This document shows positions 18,556 to 26,702 of a stretch of DNA of 64,000 nucleotides, one piece after another. Positions within the stretch are counted from its first letter, which is position 1. Each line of letters opens with the position of its first letter. Origin of the DNA: ZC4RG20 sp036381515 (lineage in GTDB: Bacteria; Pseudomonadota; Gammaproteobacteria; Steroidobacterales; Rariloculaceae); NCBI GenBank assembly GCA_036381515.1, contig DASVCR010000089.1, positions 7,706 through 71,705 on the forward strand, read 5' to 3'. Position numbers and translations under genes: made by a program. The notes beneath the pieces are model-generated. The model worked only from the letters and a program-made list of their open reading frames with translations, did no database searches and was not told the origin of the DNA.

Positions 18556-19497
18556 ATGATCGTCGTCGCGGGCCCCGAGATCGCCGCGTACGGCTTTCCG
18601 AACGGGCATCCGTTCGGGCCGGACCGGCACGACGCGTTCGTCGCGGAGCTCGAGCGCTCGGGCGTCGCCGCGCGCGTTGAGCGGCGGCGCGCGCGCGAGG
18701 CCTCGCGCGACGAGATCGAGTACTTCCATACGCCCGAGTACGTCGACTTCGTGATCGAGCTGTCGGAGCGCGGACGGGGGCTTCTCGACATGGGCGATAC
18801 GCCCGCGTTCCCCGGCGTCTATACGGCGGCCGCGCACGTCGTCGGCGGCACGCTCGACGCGCTCGCGGCCGTGATCGACGAGGGCCGGCCCGCGTTCATT
18901 CCGATCGCGGGCCTGCATCACGCGCGGCGGGACGGCGCGGCCGGGTTCTGCGTGTTCAACGATTGCGGCATCGCGATCGAGGCGGCACGGCGCGTGCACG
19001 GCATCCGGCGCGTCGCGTACGTCGACATCGACGCGCACCACGGCGACGGCGTGTTCTACGGTTTCGAGGAGGACCCGGACGTGCTCTTCGCGGACGTGCA
19101 CGAGGACGGGCGCTTCCTCTACCCCGGCACCGGCAGCCGCTTCGAGACCGGGCGCGGGCCCGCGGCGGGCACGAAGCTCAACATCCCGCTGCCTCCGGGC
19201 GCCGGCGACGACGCGTTCTTCGAGGCGTGGGACGAGGTCGAGGCGTATCTCGAGCGGGGCAGGCCCGAGCTCGTGCTGCTCCAGTGCGGCGCGGATTCGC
19301 TCGGCGGCGATCCGATCACGCATTTGCGGTACAGCGAGGAAGCGCACGCGCACGCCGCGCGGCGCGTGCGGGCGATCGCCGAGCGCCACGCGGGCGGGCG
19401 CGTGCTTGCGATGGGCGGAGGCGGCTACGACCGGCGCAACCTCGCGCGCGCGTGGACGCGCGTCGTCGACGCGCTCGCGGGTCCTGCCGACGCGTAG
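18556..19497 (+). CDS. Histone deacetylase / acetoin-utilisation (AcuC) family hydrolase
   Basis: A zinc-dependent deacetylase of the arginase/deacetylase fold, 313 residues. Visible motifs: GLHHARRDGAAGFCVFND (two active-site histidines), VAYVDIDAHHGDGVFYGF (zinc ligands D and H), LQCGADSLGGDP (Asp ligand) and MGGGGYDRRNLARAW with the catalytic Tyr. The likely substrates are acetyl-lysine proteins or acetylpolyamines; the sequence does not decide. ATG 18556 (MIVVAGPE) was chosen; an upstream in-frame ATG at 18478 adds an Arg-rich tail and is less likely. Confidence 0.88.
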   Translation: MIVVAGPEIAAYGFPNGHPFGPDRHDAFVAELERSGVAARVERRRAREASRDEIEYFHTPEYVDFVIELSERGRGLLDMGDTPAFPGVYTAAAHVVGGTLDALAAVIDEGRPAFIPIAGLHHARRDGAAGFCVFNDCGIAIEAARRVHGIRRVAYVDIDAHHGDGVFYGFEEDPDVLFADVHEDGRFLYPGTGSRFETGRGPAAGTKLNIPLPPGAGDDAFFEAWDEVEAYLERGRPELVLLQCGADSLGGDPITHLRYSEEAHAHAARRVRAIAERHAGGRVLAMGGGGYDRRNLARAWTRVVDALAGPADA

Positions 19498-19527
19498 GAC
19501 GTCGTCCGAGCGATCATCCACCGGACG

Positions 19528-20808
19528 ATGACGGGCGAAAAAATCGTGTCTGACACCTTTTCCGTGCGCGGGGACGAGGCGGCGTCACGCGGCGCCGGCG
19601 ATCGCGAGCTGTTCGCGGCGATCGACGCCGAGGCGCGGCGGCAGCAGGAGCACATCGAGCTGATCGCGTCCGAGAACTACGTGAGCGCGGCGGTGCTCGC
19701 GGCGCAGGGCTCGGTTTTGACGAACAAGTACGCGGACGGCTACCCGGGCCGGCGCACGTACCGCGGCTGCGAGCACGTCGACACCGTGGAGGCGCTCGCG
19801 ATCGAGCGCGCGAAACGGCTCTTCGGCGTCGACTACGCGAACGTGCAGCCGTACTCGGGCTCGCAGGCGAACATGGCGGCGTATCTCGCGCTGCTCGAGC
19901 CCGGCGATACGGTGCTCGCGATGCGGCCGGACCACGGCGGCCACCGTACGCACGGCGACGCGGCGAACTTTTCCGGCAAGCTCTACCGGATCGAGCATTA
20001 CGGCGTCGACCCCGAGACCGGGCTCATCGACTACGACGCCGTGCGTGCCGCCGCCCGGCGCGTGCGGCCGAAGCTGATCGTCGCGGGTTACTCCGCTTAC
20101 CCGCGCGTCGTCGACTGGAGCGAGTTCCGGCGGATCGCGGACGAGGTCGGTGCACGCCTCCTCGCCGACATGGCGCACGTCGCGGGGCTCGTCGCGGCGG
20201 GCCTGCACCCGAGCCCGGCCGGCATCGCCGACGTGATCACGACGACGACGCACAAGACGCTGCGCGGCCCGCGCGGCGGCATGATCCTCGCGGACGACGC
20301 GGCGCTCGGCCGGCGCCTCGACGCGGCCGTGTTCCCGGGCGTGCAGGGCGGGCCGCTGATGCACGTGATCGCCGGAAAGGCCGTCGCGCTCCACGAGGCG
20401 GCGCAGCCCGAGTTCCGCGCGTACCAGGCCGAGGTGCTCGCCAACGCGCGGCGGCTCGGCGAGCGGCTCGCCGCGCACGGGCTCGTCGTCGCGACCGGCG
20501 GCACGGACACCCACATGCTGCTCGTCGCGGTCGAAGGCGCGCGCGCGGACGCGGCGGAGCTCGAGGCCGCGCTCGAGCGGGCACACATCGCGGTGAACGG
20601 CGTGACGCTCCCGGGACGCGACGGCCTGCGGCCCGCGCTCAGGCTCGGCACGCCCGCCGTGACGACGCGCGGCTTCGGCGCGACGGAGATCGAGACGGTC
20701 GCCGACTGGCTCGCCGACGTCGTCGACCGGCCGGGCTCGGCGGACGTCGCGGCCCGCGTACGGGAGGGCGCTCGGGAGCTGCTTGCGCGATTTCCCGTCT
20801 ATCGGTAG
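19528..20808 (+). CDS. glyA: Serine hydroxymethyltransferase
   Basis: GlyA interconverts serine and glycine with tetrahydrofolate and is the main source of one-carbon units. The PLP lysine lies in ITTTTHKTLRGPRGG. Other landmarks are HIELIASENYVS, NKYADGYPGRRTYRGCE, NVQPYSGSQANMAAY, and DMAHVAGLVAAG. The 426-residue length is normal. The first residues (EKIVSDTFSVR) are encoded by a copy of the GTGTCTGACAC repeat. ATG 19528 keeps them; GTG 19564 would start after the repeat and better match family N-termini (GDRELFAAIDAEARRQQ). folD, the partner enzyme in one-carbon metabolism, is at 61968-62828. Confidence 0.95.
   Translation: MTGEKIVSDTFSVRGDEAASRGAGDRELFAAIDAEARRQQEHIELIASENYVSAAVLAAQGSVLTNKYADGYPGRRTYRGCEHVDTVEALAIERAKRLFGVDYANVQPYSGSQANMAAYLALLEPGDTVLAMRPDHGGHRTHGDAANFSGKLYRIEHYGVDPETGLIDYDAVRAAARRVRPKLIVAGYSAYPRVVDWSEFRRIADEVGARLLADMAHVAGLVAAGLHPSPAGIADVITTTTHKTLRGPRGGMILADDAALGRRLDAAVFPGVQGGPLMHVIAGKAVALHEAAQPEFRAYQAEVLANARRLGERLAAHGLVVATGGTDTHMLLVAVEGARADAAELEAALERAHIAVNGVTLPGRDGLRPALRLGTPAVTTRGFGATEIETVADWLADVVDRPGSADVAARVREGARELLARFPVYR
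19546..19557. repeat. GTGTCTGACAC palindrome at glyA start
   Basis: GTGTC-T-GACAC followed by CTTTT, the same core found upstream of nrdR, parE and accD. Here it lies inside the annotated 5' end of glyA, between the ATG and an alternative GTG start. It could fold over the initiation region and affect translation. Confidence 0.75.
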
Positions 20809-20815
20809 GCCGGAA

Positions 20816-21330
20816 GTTGGGGCCGGAAATTGGGGTCAGAGCCCTTTTCCGTTGGAAAGTGAAAATTGGGGTCAGAGCCCTTTTTCGTTGGAAACGGCTT
20901 TGACCTCGATTACGGCTTTGACCTCGATTAAGGCTCTGACCTCGACTAAAGAAAAAGGGCTCTGGCCTCGAGAAGAAAAGGGCTCTGCCCCCGATTGAAG
21001 AAAACGGCTCTGGCCCCAAAACGGCTCTGCCCCCGATTGAGGAAAACGGCTCTGGCCCCAAATCTGGCCCGATTGAAGAAAACGGCTCTGATCCCCAAAC
21101 GGCTCTGGCCCCGATTGAAGAAACGGCTCTGACCCCGGTTTTTCGAAGAAAAGGCTCTGACCCCGGTATTTCGGACCTCGATTGAAAAAAAGGGCTCTGA
21201 CCCGGTTTTTCGCTGTGCCCCCGGTTTCTCGCTGACCCCGTTCCTCGAAAAAATCGGCTCCGACCATGCTCCGACCCCGGTTTTTCGGAGCGCCCGGACC
21301 CGCTGAAAAGGGCTCTGACCCGAATTTTTG
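20816..21330. repeat. Second GGGGTCAGAGCCC array, with orientation switch
   Basis: About eighteen copies of the core fill this gap between glyA and nrdR. From 20830 to about 20950 the copies read GGGGTCAGAGCCC or decayed GGCTTTGACCTCGATTA. From about 20955 to the end they read in the opposite sense (GGGCTCTGACCCC, GGCTCTGGCCCC). The array as a whole is therefore a large imperfect inverted repeat. Spacers are short (GAAAAA, GATTGAAG). No gene is credible here; minus-strand open frames are translated repeat. Confidence 0.85.
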
Positions 21331-21336
21331 CGACAA

Positions 21337-21380
21337 TGTGTCAGACGCCTTTTTTCGTTCGAAAAAAGGTGTCTGACACA
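21337..21380. repeat. Long hairpin with GTGTCTGACAC arms upstream of nrdR
   Basis: TGTGTCAGAC at the left end and GTCTGACACA at the right end are arms of a 44-bp near-perfect inverted repeat whose inner part is CCTTTTTTCG / GAAAAAAGG. It ends 15 bp before the nrdR start codon. Transcribed, it would fold into a stable stem overlapping the nrdR leader. Confidence 0.8.
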
Positions 21381-21395
21381 AGGGTTGCCGTCGAG

Positions 21396-21905
21396 ATGCA
21401 TTGCCCGTTCTGCAATCACGCCGACACGAAGGTCATCGACTCGCGGCTCGCCGGCGAGGGCCGGCAGGTGCGCCGGCGGCGCGAGTGCCTGAAGTGCGCG
21501 GAGCGCTTCACGACGTTCGAGACGCCCGAGCTCGTGATGCCGCACGTCGTCAAGCGCGACGGCCGCCGTGAGCCGTTCGACGAGGGCAAGCTCCGCAGCG
21601 GCATGCTGGCCGCGCTGCAGAAGCGGCCCGTGAAGACCGAGGACGTCGAGGCGAGCATCGAACGCACCATCCACCGCCTGCAGACGATCGGCGAGCGCGA
21701 CGTGCCGAGCCGGCTGATCGGCGACATGGTCATGGAGGAGCTGCGCCGGCTGGACGAGGTCGCGTACGTGCGCTTCGCGTCGATCTATCGCAGCTTCCAG
21801 GACGTGACCGAATTCCAGGAAGAGATCCAGCGGCTCAAGGCGCTGACGGCCTATTCGAGCCGCGAGCAGATGTCGCTCTTGCCCGAAGAAGAAGACAAAT
21901 CGTGA
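21396..21905 (+). CDS. nrdR: Transcriptional repressor NrdR
   Basis: NrdR senses nucleotides through an ATP-cone and represses ribonucleotide reductase genes. ATG 21396 gives the exact family start MHCPFCNHADTKVIDSR with the first zinc-ribbon cysteine pair. The second pair is in RRRECLKCAERFTTFE. The ATP-cone follows (VVKRDGRREPFDEGKLRSGM). The product is 169 residues, typical size. The frame continues open upstream through repeat DNA, which should not be annotated. Its TGA overlaps the ribD GTG by 4 bp, the usual nrdR-rib arrangement. Confidence 0.96.
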   Translation: MHCPFCNHADTKVIDSRLAGEGRQVRRRRECLKCAERFTTFETPELVMPHVVKRDGRREPFDEGKLRSGMLAALQKRPVKTEDVEASIERTIHRLQTIGERDVPSRLIGDMVMEELRRLDEVAYVRFASIYRSFQDVTEFQEEIQRLKALTAYSSREQMSLLPEEEDKS

Positions 21906-23203
21906 GCCGCGCCGACGATCATGCGTACATGGCCCGTGCGCTTCGGCTCGCCGAGCGCGCGCTCGGCACGACGGCGCCGAATCCGGCGGTCGGCTGCGTG
22001 CTCGTCCGCGACGGACGGATCGTCGGCGAAGGGTACACGCGGCCGCCGGGCGGGCCGCATGCCGAGGTCGTCGCACTGCAGGCGGCGGGCGAGGACGCGC
22101 GCGGCGCGACGGCTTACGTCAGCCTCGAGCCGTGCGATCACACGGGCCGCACCGGTCCGTGCACGCGTGCGCTGATCGACGCAGGAATAGCGCGCGTCGT
22201 CTGCGCGGTGCTCGATCCGAACCCGATCGCGGGCTCCGGCCTCGACCGGCTCCGCGCGGCCGGCATCGACGTCGAGGTCGGCGTGCTCGAGGCGCAGGCG
22301 CGCGCGCTGAACCGCGGCTTCTTCGCGCGGATGACGCGCGGCCGTCCGTGGGTGCGCAGCAAGCTCGCGGCGAGCCTCGACGGACGGACCGCGCTCGCGA
22401 ACGGCGCGAGCCAGTGGATCACGGGGCCCGCCGCGCGCAGCGACGTGCATCGGTTTCGCGCGCGTGCCGGCGCGATCCTGACCGGGATCGGCACGGTGCT
22501 CGCCGACGACCCGCGCCTCACGGCGCGGCCGTCCGCGAAGCCCGATCTCGCGCCGGCGAACGACGGCGCCGCGGGGCAGGCGCCCGCGACGACGTCGCCG
22601 ACGGCGCCCGGCTCGCCGTCGCCGTCCGCGACCGTGCCTACCGGGGCGACCGCGCCTGCCGCCGCGACCGCGCCTGCCGCCGTGACCGCGCCTGCCGCCG
22701 CGACCGCGCCGACTGCCGCGACCGCTCCGACCCCAGCCTCGCCGCGCGGACCGCTGCGCGCGATCGTCGACGCGAAGCTCGCGACCCCGCCGACCGCGAA
22801 GACGCTGCACGAGCCCGGCGACGTCGTGATCTTCACGACCGCGGCGGACGACGCAATCGCGGCGTGGCGCGAGCGGCTCCACGCGGCCGCGCGCGTCGAG
22901 GTCGTGCGCGTCGCGGGACGCGAGCGCTGCGACCTCGTCGACGTCGTCGAGCGCCTCGCGGTCCTCGACGTGAACGACGTCTGGGTCGAGGCGGGGCCGG
23001 CGCTGAACGGCGCGCTGCTCGAGCGCGGGCTGATCGACGAGCTCGTCCTCTACCTCGCGCCGCACCTGCTCGGCGATACCGCGCGCGGCCTCTTCTCGCT
23101 CGCGACGCTCGAGTCGCTCGACGACCGCGTGCGGCTCGCGATCGACGACGTCCGGCGGATCGGCGACGATTTGCGTATCATCGCGCGGCCCGTTGCCCGT
23201 TGA
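21902..23203 (+). CDS. ribD: Bifunctional diaminohydroxyphosphoribosylaminopyrimidine deaminase / reductase
   Basis: RibD carries out the deamination and side-chain reduction in riboflavin synthesis. The N-terminal deaminase has the zinc site PHAEV and LEPCDHTGRTGPC. The C-terminal reductase starts near WVRSKLAASLDGRTA and includes GIGTVLADDPRLTAR and VWVEAGPALNGALLE. An Ala/Thr/Pro-rich insert of about 55 residues (from about residue 216) interrupts the reductase between DDPRLTAR and LRAIVDAKLATPP, encoded by an 18-bp tandem repeat. The fold probably tolerates it as a loop. The start is GTG, overlapping nrdR. Confidence 0.94.
   Translation: MSRADDHAYMARALRLAERALGTTAPNPAVGCVLVRDGRIVGEGYTRPPGGPHAEVVALQAAGEDARGATAYVSLEPCDHTGRTGPCTRALIDAGIARVVCAVLDPNPIAGSGLDRLRAAGIDVEVGVLEAQARALNRGFFARMTRGRPWVRSKLAASLDGRTALANGASQWITGPAARSDVHRFRARAGAILTGIGTVLADDPRLTARPSAKPDLAPANDGAAGQAPATTSPTAPGSPSPSATVPTGATAPAAATAPAAVTAPAAATAPTAATAPTPASPRGPLRAIVDAKLATPPTAKTLHEPGDVVIFTTAADDAIAAWRERLHAAARVEVVRVAGRERCDLVDVVERLAVLDVNDVWVEAGPALNGALLERGLIDELVLYLAPHLLGDTARGLFSLATLESLDDRVRLAIDDVRRIGDDLRIIARPVAR
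22627..22734 (+). repeat. 18-bp in-frame tandem repeat inside ribD
   Basis: Six units of 18 bp, consensus GCGACCGCGCCTGCCGCC, encode six-residue blocks of the type ATAPAA. The central units are nearly identical at DNA level; outer units have drifted. Because 18 is a multiple of three, copy-number change would keep the frame. Confidence 0.85.
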
Positions 23204-23297
23204 GCCGGCCGTCGCGATCGCGGCTCGCTCGTCGGCGCGGCGGCACATCGATGCGCCGGCCGCCGGACGCGGCCGCGGCGCTTACCGGAGTGGCTCG

Positions 23298-23912
23298 ATG
23301 TTCTCGGGAATCGTCAAAGGCGTCGGTCGCGTGCTCGCGGTCGAGGAGCGAGGCGGCGATCGCCGCCTGACGATCGGCTTCGCCGGCACGCCGATCGCCC
23401 CGCCTTCGATCGGCGCGAGCATCGCCGTCAACGGCGCGTGCCTGACCGCGGCCGCCGTTGGCGCCGATCGCTTCGAGGCCGACGTCTCTCGCGAGACGCT
23501 GTCGGTCACGACGCTCGGCCTGCTCGAGCCCGGCGCCCGCGTGAACCTCGAGCCGTCGCTCGCGCTCGGCGAGCCGCTCGACGGGCACCTCGTCAGCGGG
23601 CACGTCGACGGCGTCGCGCGCGTCGCCGCGATCGAGCCGTCGGCCCGCTCGCTCGTCGTCGGGATCGACCTGCCGCCCGGGCTCGCGCGCTACGTCGCGC
23701 GCAAGGGCTCGATCGCGGTCGACGGCGTGAGCCTGACCGTGAACGAGATCGCGGGCGAGCGCATGAGCGTCAACATCGTGCCGCATACGCGCGACGCGAC
23801 GATCATCGGGCACTACGGGCCGGGCACGCCGGTCAACGTCGAGGTCGACCTGCTCGCCCGCTACGTCGAGCGGATGCTCCAACGGCCGTCTGCCGGCGAC
23901 GGGGCTCGGTGA
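23298..23912 (+). CDS. ribE: Riboflavin synthase, alpha subunit
   Basis: RibE dismutates two 6,7-dimethyl-8-ribityllumazines into riboflavin and its pyrimidine precursor. The 204-residue product has two tandem lumazine-binding domains. The first starts MFSGIVKGVGRVLAVE with VNGACLTA. The second contains HLVSGHVDGVARV and VDGVSLTVNEI. The start is ATG 23298, as in the family; the frame opens further upstream at 23193 but that part is not coding-like. It follows ribD by 94 bp. Confidence 0.95.
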   Translation: MFSGIVKGVGRVLAVEERGGDRRLTIGFAGTPIAPPSIGASIAVNGACLTAAAVGADRFEADVSRETLSVTTLGLLEPGARVNLEPSLALGEPLDGHLVSGHVDGVARVAAIEPSARSLVVGIDLPPGLARYVARKGSIAVDGVSLTVNEIAGERMSVNIVPHTRDATIIGHYGPGTPVNVEVDLLARYVERMLQRPSAGDGAR

Positions 23913-23922
23913 CCGGCAGCTC

Positions 23923-24912
23923 GTGACCGTCGCGCTGCTGCTCGTCGCCGGCCTCGCGCTGCTCGTCGTCGGCGCGGAGCTGCTCGTGCGCGGCGCCGTG
24001 CGGACGGCCGAATGCTTCGGCGTGTCGCCGCTCCTGATCGGGCTCACGCTCGTCGGCTTCGGCACGTCGACGCCCGAGCTCGTGACGAGCGTGCAGGCCG
24101 CGCTCGTCGGCTCGCCCGGCATCGCGGTCGGCAACATCGTCGGCTCGAACATCGCGAACGTCCTGCTGATCCTCGGCGTGGCGGCGCTGATCATGCCGAT
24201 CGCGGTCGAGAGCCGGGCGCTTCGGCGCGACGGCGCCGTCCTGCTCGGCGTGTCGCTGCTGTTCGCCGCCGTCGCGTTCTCGTTCGGCCTCGCGCGCGGC
24301 GTCGGCGTCGTGTTCGTCGCGGCCCTCGCCGCGTACGTCGCGTATGCGTATCGGCAGGAGCGGACCGTCGGCGACGGCCATACGGCCGCGTTCGAGCGCG
24401 CGGAGGCGGTCGCGGCGATCGACCCGGCGCTTCAGCCGTGCTGCCGGCCGTCGCGCCCGTTGGCCGCCGTGATCGGCCACGTCGCGCTCGCGATCGTGGG
24501 TCTCGCGATCGTCGTCGTCGGCGGCCGCGTGCTCGTCGGCGCGGCCGTCGACCTCGCGCGCGTCGTCGGGATCTCCGAGGCGGTCATCGGGCTCACGATC
24601 GTCGCGATCGGGACCTCGATGCCCGAGCTCGTGACGTCGCTCGTCGCCGCCGTGCGCCGGCACAGCGACGTCGCGATCGGCAACGTGCTCGGCTCCAACA
24701 TCTACAACCTGTTGGGGATCGGCGGGCTGACCGCGCTGATCAGCCCTACGCCGGTCCCCGAGCAGATCGCGCGCACCGACGTGCCGTTCATGCTCGGGAT
24801 CACCGTGCTGCTGGTGTGGTTCGCATCGACGGAGAAGCGCCTGAGCCGGACCGAAGGCGCGATCTTCCTCGCCTTCTACGCGGGGTACGTTGCGTATCTG
24901 ATCGCCGCGTGA
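23923..24912 (+). CDS. Calcium/sodium antiporter, YrbG-like (CaCA family)
   Basis: A 329-residue membrane exchanger with the two inverted alpha repeats of the family: GFGTSTPELVTS with GNIVGSNIANVLLILG, and AIGTSMPELVTS with GNVLGSNIYNLLGIGG. About ten hydrophobic segments are visible. It probably exchanges Ca2+ for Na+ or K+ across the inner membrane. GTG 23923 starts 10 bp after ribE, so it is co-transcribed with the riboflavin genes although unrelated in function. A Cys-Cys pair in the central loop (QPCCRPS) is unusual. Confidence 0.9.
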   Translation: MTVALLLVAGLALLVVGAELLVRGAVRTAECFGVSPLLIGLTLVGFGTSTPELVTSVQAALVGSPGIAVGNIVGSNIANVLLILGVAALIMPIAVESRALRRDGAVLLGVSLLFAAVAFSFGLARGVGVVFVAALAAYVAYAYRQERTVGDGHTAAFERAEAVAAIDPALQPCCRPSRPLAAVIGHVALAIVGLAIVVVGGRVLVGAAVDLARVVGISEAVIGLTIVAIGTSMPELVTSLVAAVRRHSDVAIGNVLGSNIYNLLGIGGLTALISPTPVPEQIARTDVPFMLGITVLLVWFASTEKRLSRTEGAIFLAFYAGYVAYLIAA

Positions 24913-25060
24913 GCCCGGTGCCGGGCGGCGCCGGACGGCTTGCGCCGCGCGAGTCGATGCGGCCCGCCCTAGGGCCGGGAGTGGGCTTCGGGTCGGCGTC
25001 CCGCGAGCAGCCGCCGCGGATTCGCGGTAGTCTTTCCGTTTCCGATCGTCCGCCAGAGCC

Positions 25061-26197
25061 ATGATCACACGCGCGCCCGCCGACTCCGTGCGGCCCGACT
25101 TCGACAGGGTCGAGGACATCATCGCCGCGATCCGCGACGGAGAGATGGTCGTGATCCTCGACGACGAGGATCGCGAGAACGAGGGCGACCTCGTGATGGC
25201 CGCGACGAAGGTGCGTCCGGAGCACATCAATTTCATGGCCCGCTACGCGCGCGGGCTGATCTGCCTCACGCTGACGCGCGCCCGCTGCGAGCAGCTGCGC
25301 CTGCCGCTGATGGTCGGCGGCACGAACGAGCGGCGCAGCACGAACTTCACGGTGTCGATCGAGGCGGCCGAAGGCGTGACCACGGGCATCTCGGCCCACG
25401 ACCGCGCCAGGACGATCCGCGCCGCGGTCGCGCCCAACGCGCGGCCCGAGGACCTGGTCCAGCCGGGACACATCTTCCCGCTGATGGCACAGCCCGGCGG
25501 CGTGCTGACGCGCGCGGGGCACACGGAAGCGGGCTGCGACCTGACGCGCCTCGCGGGGCTCGAGCCCGCGGCCGTGATCGTCGAGATCCTGAGCGAGGAC
25601 GGCACGATGGCCCGCCGCGACGAGCTCGTCGCGTTCGCGCGCCGGCACGGGCTGCGCATCGGCACGATCGCCGACCTGATCAAGTACCGCCTCGAGAAAG
25701 AGGAGTCGGTCCAGGCGATCAGCGAGCTCGAAGTCGAGACGGAGTTCGGGCCTTTCCGCATGGTGTGCTTCGAGGACCACGTGTATCGCACCGTGCATCT
25801 CGCGCTCGTGCGCGGCCGCATCGATCCGGAGACGCCGACGCTCGTGCGCGTGCATCGCCAGGAAACGCTGGCCGACGTGATCGGCGTCAGGAACGAGCGG
25901 CTCGGCTGGCCGCTGCGCGACGCGATGCGGCGGATCGCGGAGCACGGGCACGGCGTCGTCGTGCTGCTGCGGCACGAGGAGTCGCCGCGCGACCTGATGC
26001 GGGTCGTGAAGGAGCTCGGCGAGCCGGTCGACGAGGTCGTCGTGCGGCGCGAGCGCGTGATGGACTTGCGGACGATCGGCATCGGCGCGCAGGTGCTGCG
26101 CGCGCTCGGGGTGCGGCGCATGCGCGTCCTGTCCGCGCCGAAGAACATGCACGGGCTCTCGGGATTCGGTCTCGAGGTCGTCGAATACGTGAAATAA
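25061..26197 (+). CDS. ribBA: 3,4-dihydroxy-2-butanone-4-phosphate synthase with degenerate GTP cyclohydrolase II domain
   Basis: The N-terminal domain (residues 1 to about 215) is an intact RibB: DDEDRENEGDLVMAA, the TNFTVSIEAAEGVTTGISA loop, and GHTEAGCDLTRLAG. It makes the four-carbon donor from ribulose-5-phosphate. The C-terminal domain resembles RibA but lacks the zinc cysteines: where RibA reads RVHSECLTGD, this protein reads RVHRQETLADVIG. GTP cyclohydrolase II activity is therefore unlikely and a separate ribA should exist elsewhere. The 378-residue length is normal for fused RibBA. ATG 25061; no FMN riboswitch was found in the 148 bp upstream. Confidence 0.92.
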   Translation: MITRAPADSVRPDFDRVEDIIAAIRDGEMVVILDDEDRENEGDLVMAATKVRPEHINFMARYARGLICLTLTRARCEQLRLPLMVGGTNERRSTNFTVSIEAAEGVTTGISAHDRARTIRAAVAPNARPEDLVQPGHIFPLMAQPGGVLTRAGHTEAGCDLTRLAGLEPAAVIVEILSEDGTMARRDELVAFARRHGLRIGTIADLIKYRLEKEESVQAISELEVETEFGPFRMVCFEDHVYRTVHLALVRGRIDPETPTLVRVHRQETLADVIGVRNERLGWPLRDAMRRIAEHGHGVVVLLRHEESPRDLMRVVKELGEPVDEVVVRRERVMDLRTIGIGAQVLRALGVRRMRVLSAPKNMHGLSGFGLEVVEYVK

Positions 26198-26216
26198 AGG
26201 GGATCGGACGAACGCC

Positions 26217-26696
26217 ATGGACGAGCGGGTCAAGGTCGTCGAAGGTACGTACAGCGCACGCGGCTTGCGCTTCGCGGTAATCGCGTCGCGCTTCAACGAG
26301 TTCATCGTCGAGCGTCTCGTCGACGCGGCTGTCTCCACGCTCGTGAAGCACGGCGCGGAGCCGGGCGACATCGACGTCGTGCGCGTCCCGGGCGCGTTCG
26401 AGATTCCCTTGGCGCTCAAGAAGCTCGCGGCGGCCCGCCGCCACGATGCGCTGATCGCGCTCGGCTGCGTGATCCGCGGCGCGACGCCGCATTTCGACTA
26501 CGTCGCCGGAGAGGCGGCGGCAGGCATCGCGCGCGTGTCGCTCGAGCACGAGGTGCCGATCGGGTTCGGGCTCCTCACCGTCGACACGATCGAGCAGGCG
26601 GTCGAGCGGGCCGGCACGAAGGCCGGCAACAAGGGCGCGGACGCCGCGCTGACGGCGATCGAGATGGCGACCCTCGTCCGCAAGCTGCAGCAGTAG
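26217..26696 (+). CDS. ribH: 6,7-dimethyl-8-ribityllumazine synthase
   Basis: RibH condenses the pyrimidine and the butanone phosphate to lumazine, the substrate of RibE. The 159-residue product has FAVIASRFNEFIVERLV, VRVPGAFEIPLALKK, GCVIRGATPHFDYVAGE with the catalytic His region, and FGLLTVDTIEQA. Length and motif order are typical of the icosahedral or decameric enzymes. It lies 19 bp after ribBA, completing the riboflavin block. Confidence 0.96.
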   Translation: MDERVKVVEGTYSARGLRFAVIASRFNEFIVERLVDAAVSTLVKHGAEPGDIDVVRVPGAFEIPLALKKLAAARRHDALIALGCVIRGATPHFDYVAGEAAAGIARVSLEHEVPIGFGLLTVDTIEQAVERAGTKAGNKGADAALTAIEMATLVRKLQQ

Positions 26697-26702
26697 CCGG
26701 TC

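Noticed and set aside
21337..21380. NrdR-box autoregulatory site
   Set aside because: The palindrome matches the GTGTCTGACAC repeat family found at unrelated genes, not the NrdR box (ACACwATATnT type).
20872..21381. Minus-strand open frame across the second repeat array
   Set aside because: The product is simply translated repeat (SEPFF, GQSRF blocks) with no fold-like character.
24913..25060. FMN riboswitch before ribBA
   Set aside because: The conserved RFN blocks (GGGGNNAAANNCCCC-type and CCGCGAGCC in order) could not be assembled; a lone CCGCGAGCAGCC is not enough.
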